Source: Mesotaenium endlicherianum
Taxonomy: Eukaryota; Streptophyta; Zygnematophyceae; Zygnematales; Mesotaeniaceae
Length of the DNA: 64,000 bases
Assembly: GCA_009602735.1 (NCBI GenBank)
Contig: WELA01007952.1
Span: 881,781 to 945,780, forward strand
Direction of reading: 5' to 3'
A program made the translations under genes and the position numbers. Positions within the stretch are counted from its first letter, which is position 1; every line of letters begins with the position of its first letter. The notes beneath the pieces are model-generated. The model was not told where the DNA came from. It did not search any database and was given only the letters and a program-made list of their open reading frames with translations. Shown in pieces: positions 63,001 through 64,000 of this stretch.

Positions 63001-64000
63001 GGGACCCCCCCCCGGCCTACTTTCGCTGCATTCAAACAGAGCAAGCTGCCTTTGAGCTCAAGTTATGGCTCAAACAAACTGTTCTCCGCAAACAAGGAGG
63101 ACAGAACCCTCAGAGGCACGCTGAAGGACGAGGCATGTGCTTTGGCATGTCCTCTGCTTCTGTGAGAACCGCGCCCTGGACTTTGCGTCAGCGTGAATTC
63201 AGCAGGGCAGGGTTCTCTAGTGGGCAGAGCTGTTGCTGGAGCGTGGCTGTAGCCGGCAGAGTTGAGCGGTTCTCTGTCTGCCTGCCTGTCTGTCTGTCTG
63301 CTCTTGTGCTTCTTCCTGGGCTCTTTGCATCCAGGTGCAAGCACGCACGCACGCACGCACGTGCGCATTTGAACTGGACTCCACGCTCAAGCAATGGTTG
63401 TTGTCAGCACTTGGACACACACCGGGGGCCTGCTGGGCCTGTTGGGATGGACGCCTGGAAAGGGCGCAGAAGAGAGGGGGGAAGGGTGGGAAAAGGGGCA
63501 ACCTTTTTGTAATTCTCAGCCCTGATGCTCTGACGCACTCAGGGAGGGATTTCGTTTTGTTTCCCGATGACATCGCCTGCACCTCATATCCTGGGGAGGG
63601 CTGGAGGGAAAGCAGCGCAGGCCCGGGCGCAGGCGCAGCTGTAGCAATAGTCGAGAAATGTCTGGAGCTGGGTGTGCTCAGGGAGGAAGAGGAGAGAGGA
63701 GGAGGAGAGCACCCTTGAGGTTTGGCTCACAGGGTGCGCGTGTGTGGTGCGCTGTGGCGCTGTGCGGGGGCGGTGGTGTGACAGGTGTCGGCGGGGGAAG
63801 ACGCCACAAAGAAGCCGGCACTGAGCGCGGAGGAGGCGCGTGCGAAAGCCCAGGAGCTCGTGTGAGTGTGTGCCGCCGTGCCTGCCTGCCCGCGCCGCCC
63901 ATCCCCCTCTCTCCTCCTCCTCCTCTCCCCGCCGCACGCACGCACACGCGTGCTCGCTCACTCACTCACTCTAACGCTCGCTGCGTCCCCCCCCCCCCCC
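60064..64000 (+). CDS. C2H2 zinc-finger / UBA protein, 3' end outside window
   Basis: Plant family represented by Arabidopsis At1g04850 (UBA/TS-N domain protein, likely ubiquitin binding, possibly with a PUB domain further on, beyond this window). Exons in phase: 60064-60183, 60339-60389, 60760-60940, 61955-62050, 62874-about 62953, 63785-63861, then the window ends in an intron. Two C2H2-type fingers are seen: CGDCGLQLRSTKEAQEHAETVGH, abbreviated CGDCG...EHAETVGH, and CAECGKPCRSKT with HTKRTGHSSFSDKT split by an intron. The UBA domain starts LKAELEDMGFSAARAV, then ALHYCG, and continues after an intron with ESVEAAVNWIVEHEADPDVD. The last exon (ALSAEEARAKAQELV) begins the charged helical segment usual after UBA. 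The donor after MPMV (GTCGTC or the GTC before it) is weak and uncertain. The introns around it hold many low-complexity, CT- and GT-rich stretches. Confidence 0.88.

Overview
The window is nuclear DNA of a photosynthetic eukaryote, most likely a streptophyte (charophyte-grade alga such as Chara, or an early land plant). This rests on plant-type protein families (a GPI-anchored LysM receptor, a plant-type polyamine/LAT transporter, a PUB62-like U-box protein, a thylakoid-type alpha carbonic anhydrase, a plant C2H2-UBA protein), many GT-AG introns, Ty3/gypsy retrotransposons and microsatellite-flanked assembly gaps. The lineage is inferred. No bacterial operons, CRISPR arrays, rRNA genes or convincing tRNA genes were seen. 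Exon coordinates were set by hand from splice sites and reading-phase continuity.

Layout. 1-8247 (minus strand) is a decayed Ty3/gypsy element running off the left edge: LTR 7058-8247, primer binding site 7041-7056, a 3 kb non-coding leader with a dense array of short inverted repeats (4345-5000), gag, and a frameshifted pol. 8260-9627 holds a degenerate ORF and a tyrosine-recombinase (Crypton/DIRS-like) remnant. Six host genes follow: alpha carbonic anhydrase (10549-15391, +), a coiled-coil protein (16484-22184, +), a LysM GPI-anchored receptor (22390-26247, -), a polyamine/amino-acid transporter (27709-33882, -), then after a repeat-rich block (34.4-41.7 kb, with a solo LTR in inverted orientation at 36874-38078) a PUB62-like U-box gene with a very long C-terminal extension (41769-54011, +), and ribosomal protein eS7 (55086-57754, -). 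A C2H2-UBA protein gene (60064 to the right edge, +) is divergent from eS7 and truncated by the window.

The host genes are not a pathway cluster; they cover inorganic carbon use, glycan perception, polyamine uptake, ubiquitin signalling and translation. The most unusual signals are the hairpin array in the retroelement leader, an 11-bp perfect hairpin 7 nt before the transporter start codon, the extension of the U-box protein with SUMO-interaction-like motifs, and the tyrosine-recombinase fossil. Gaps of unknown bases lie at 19191-19762, 38386-38581 and 50020-50103, with a single N at 3930.
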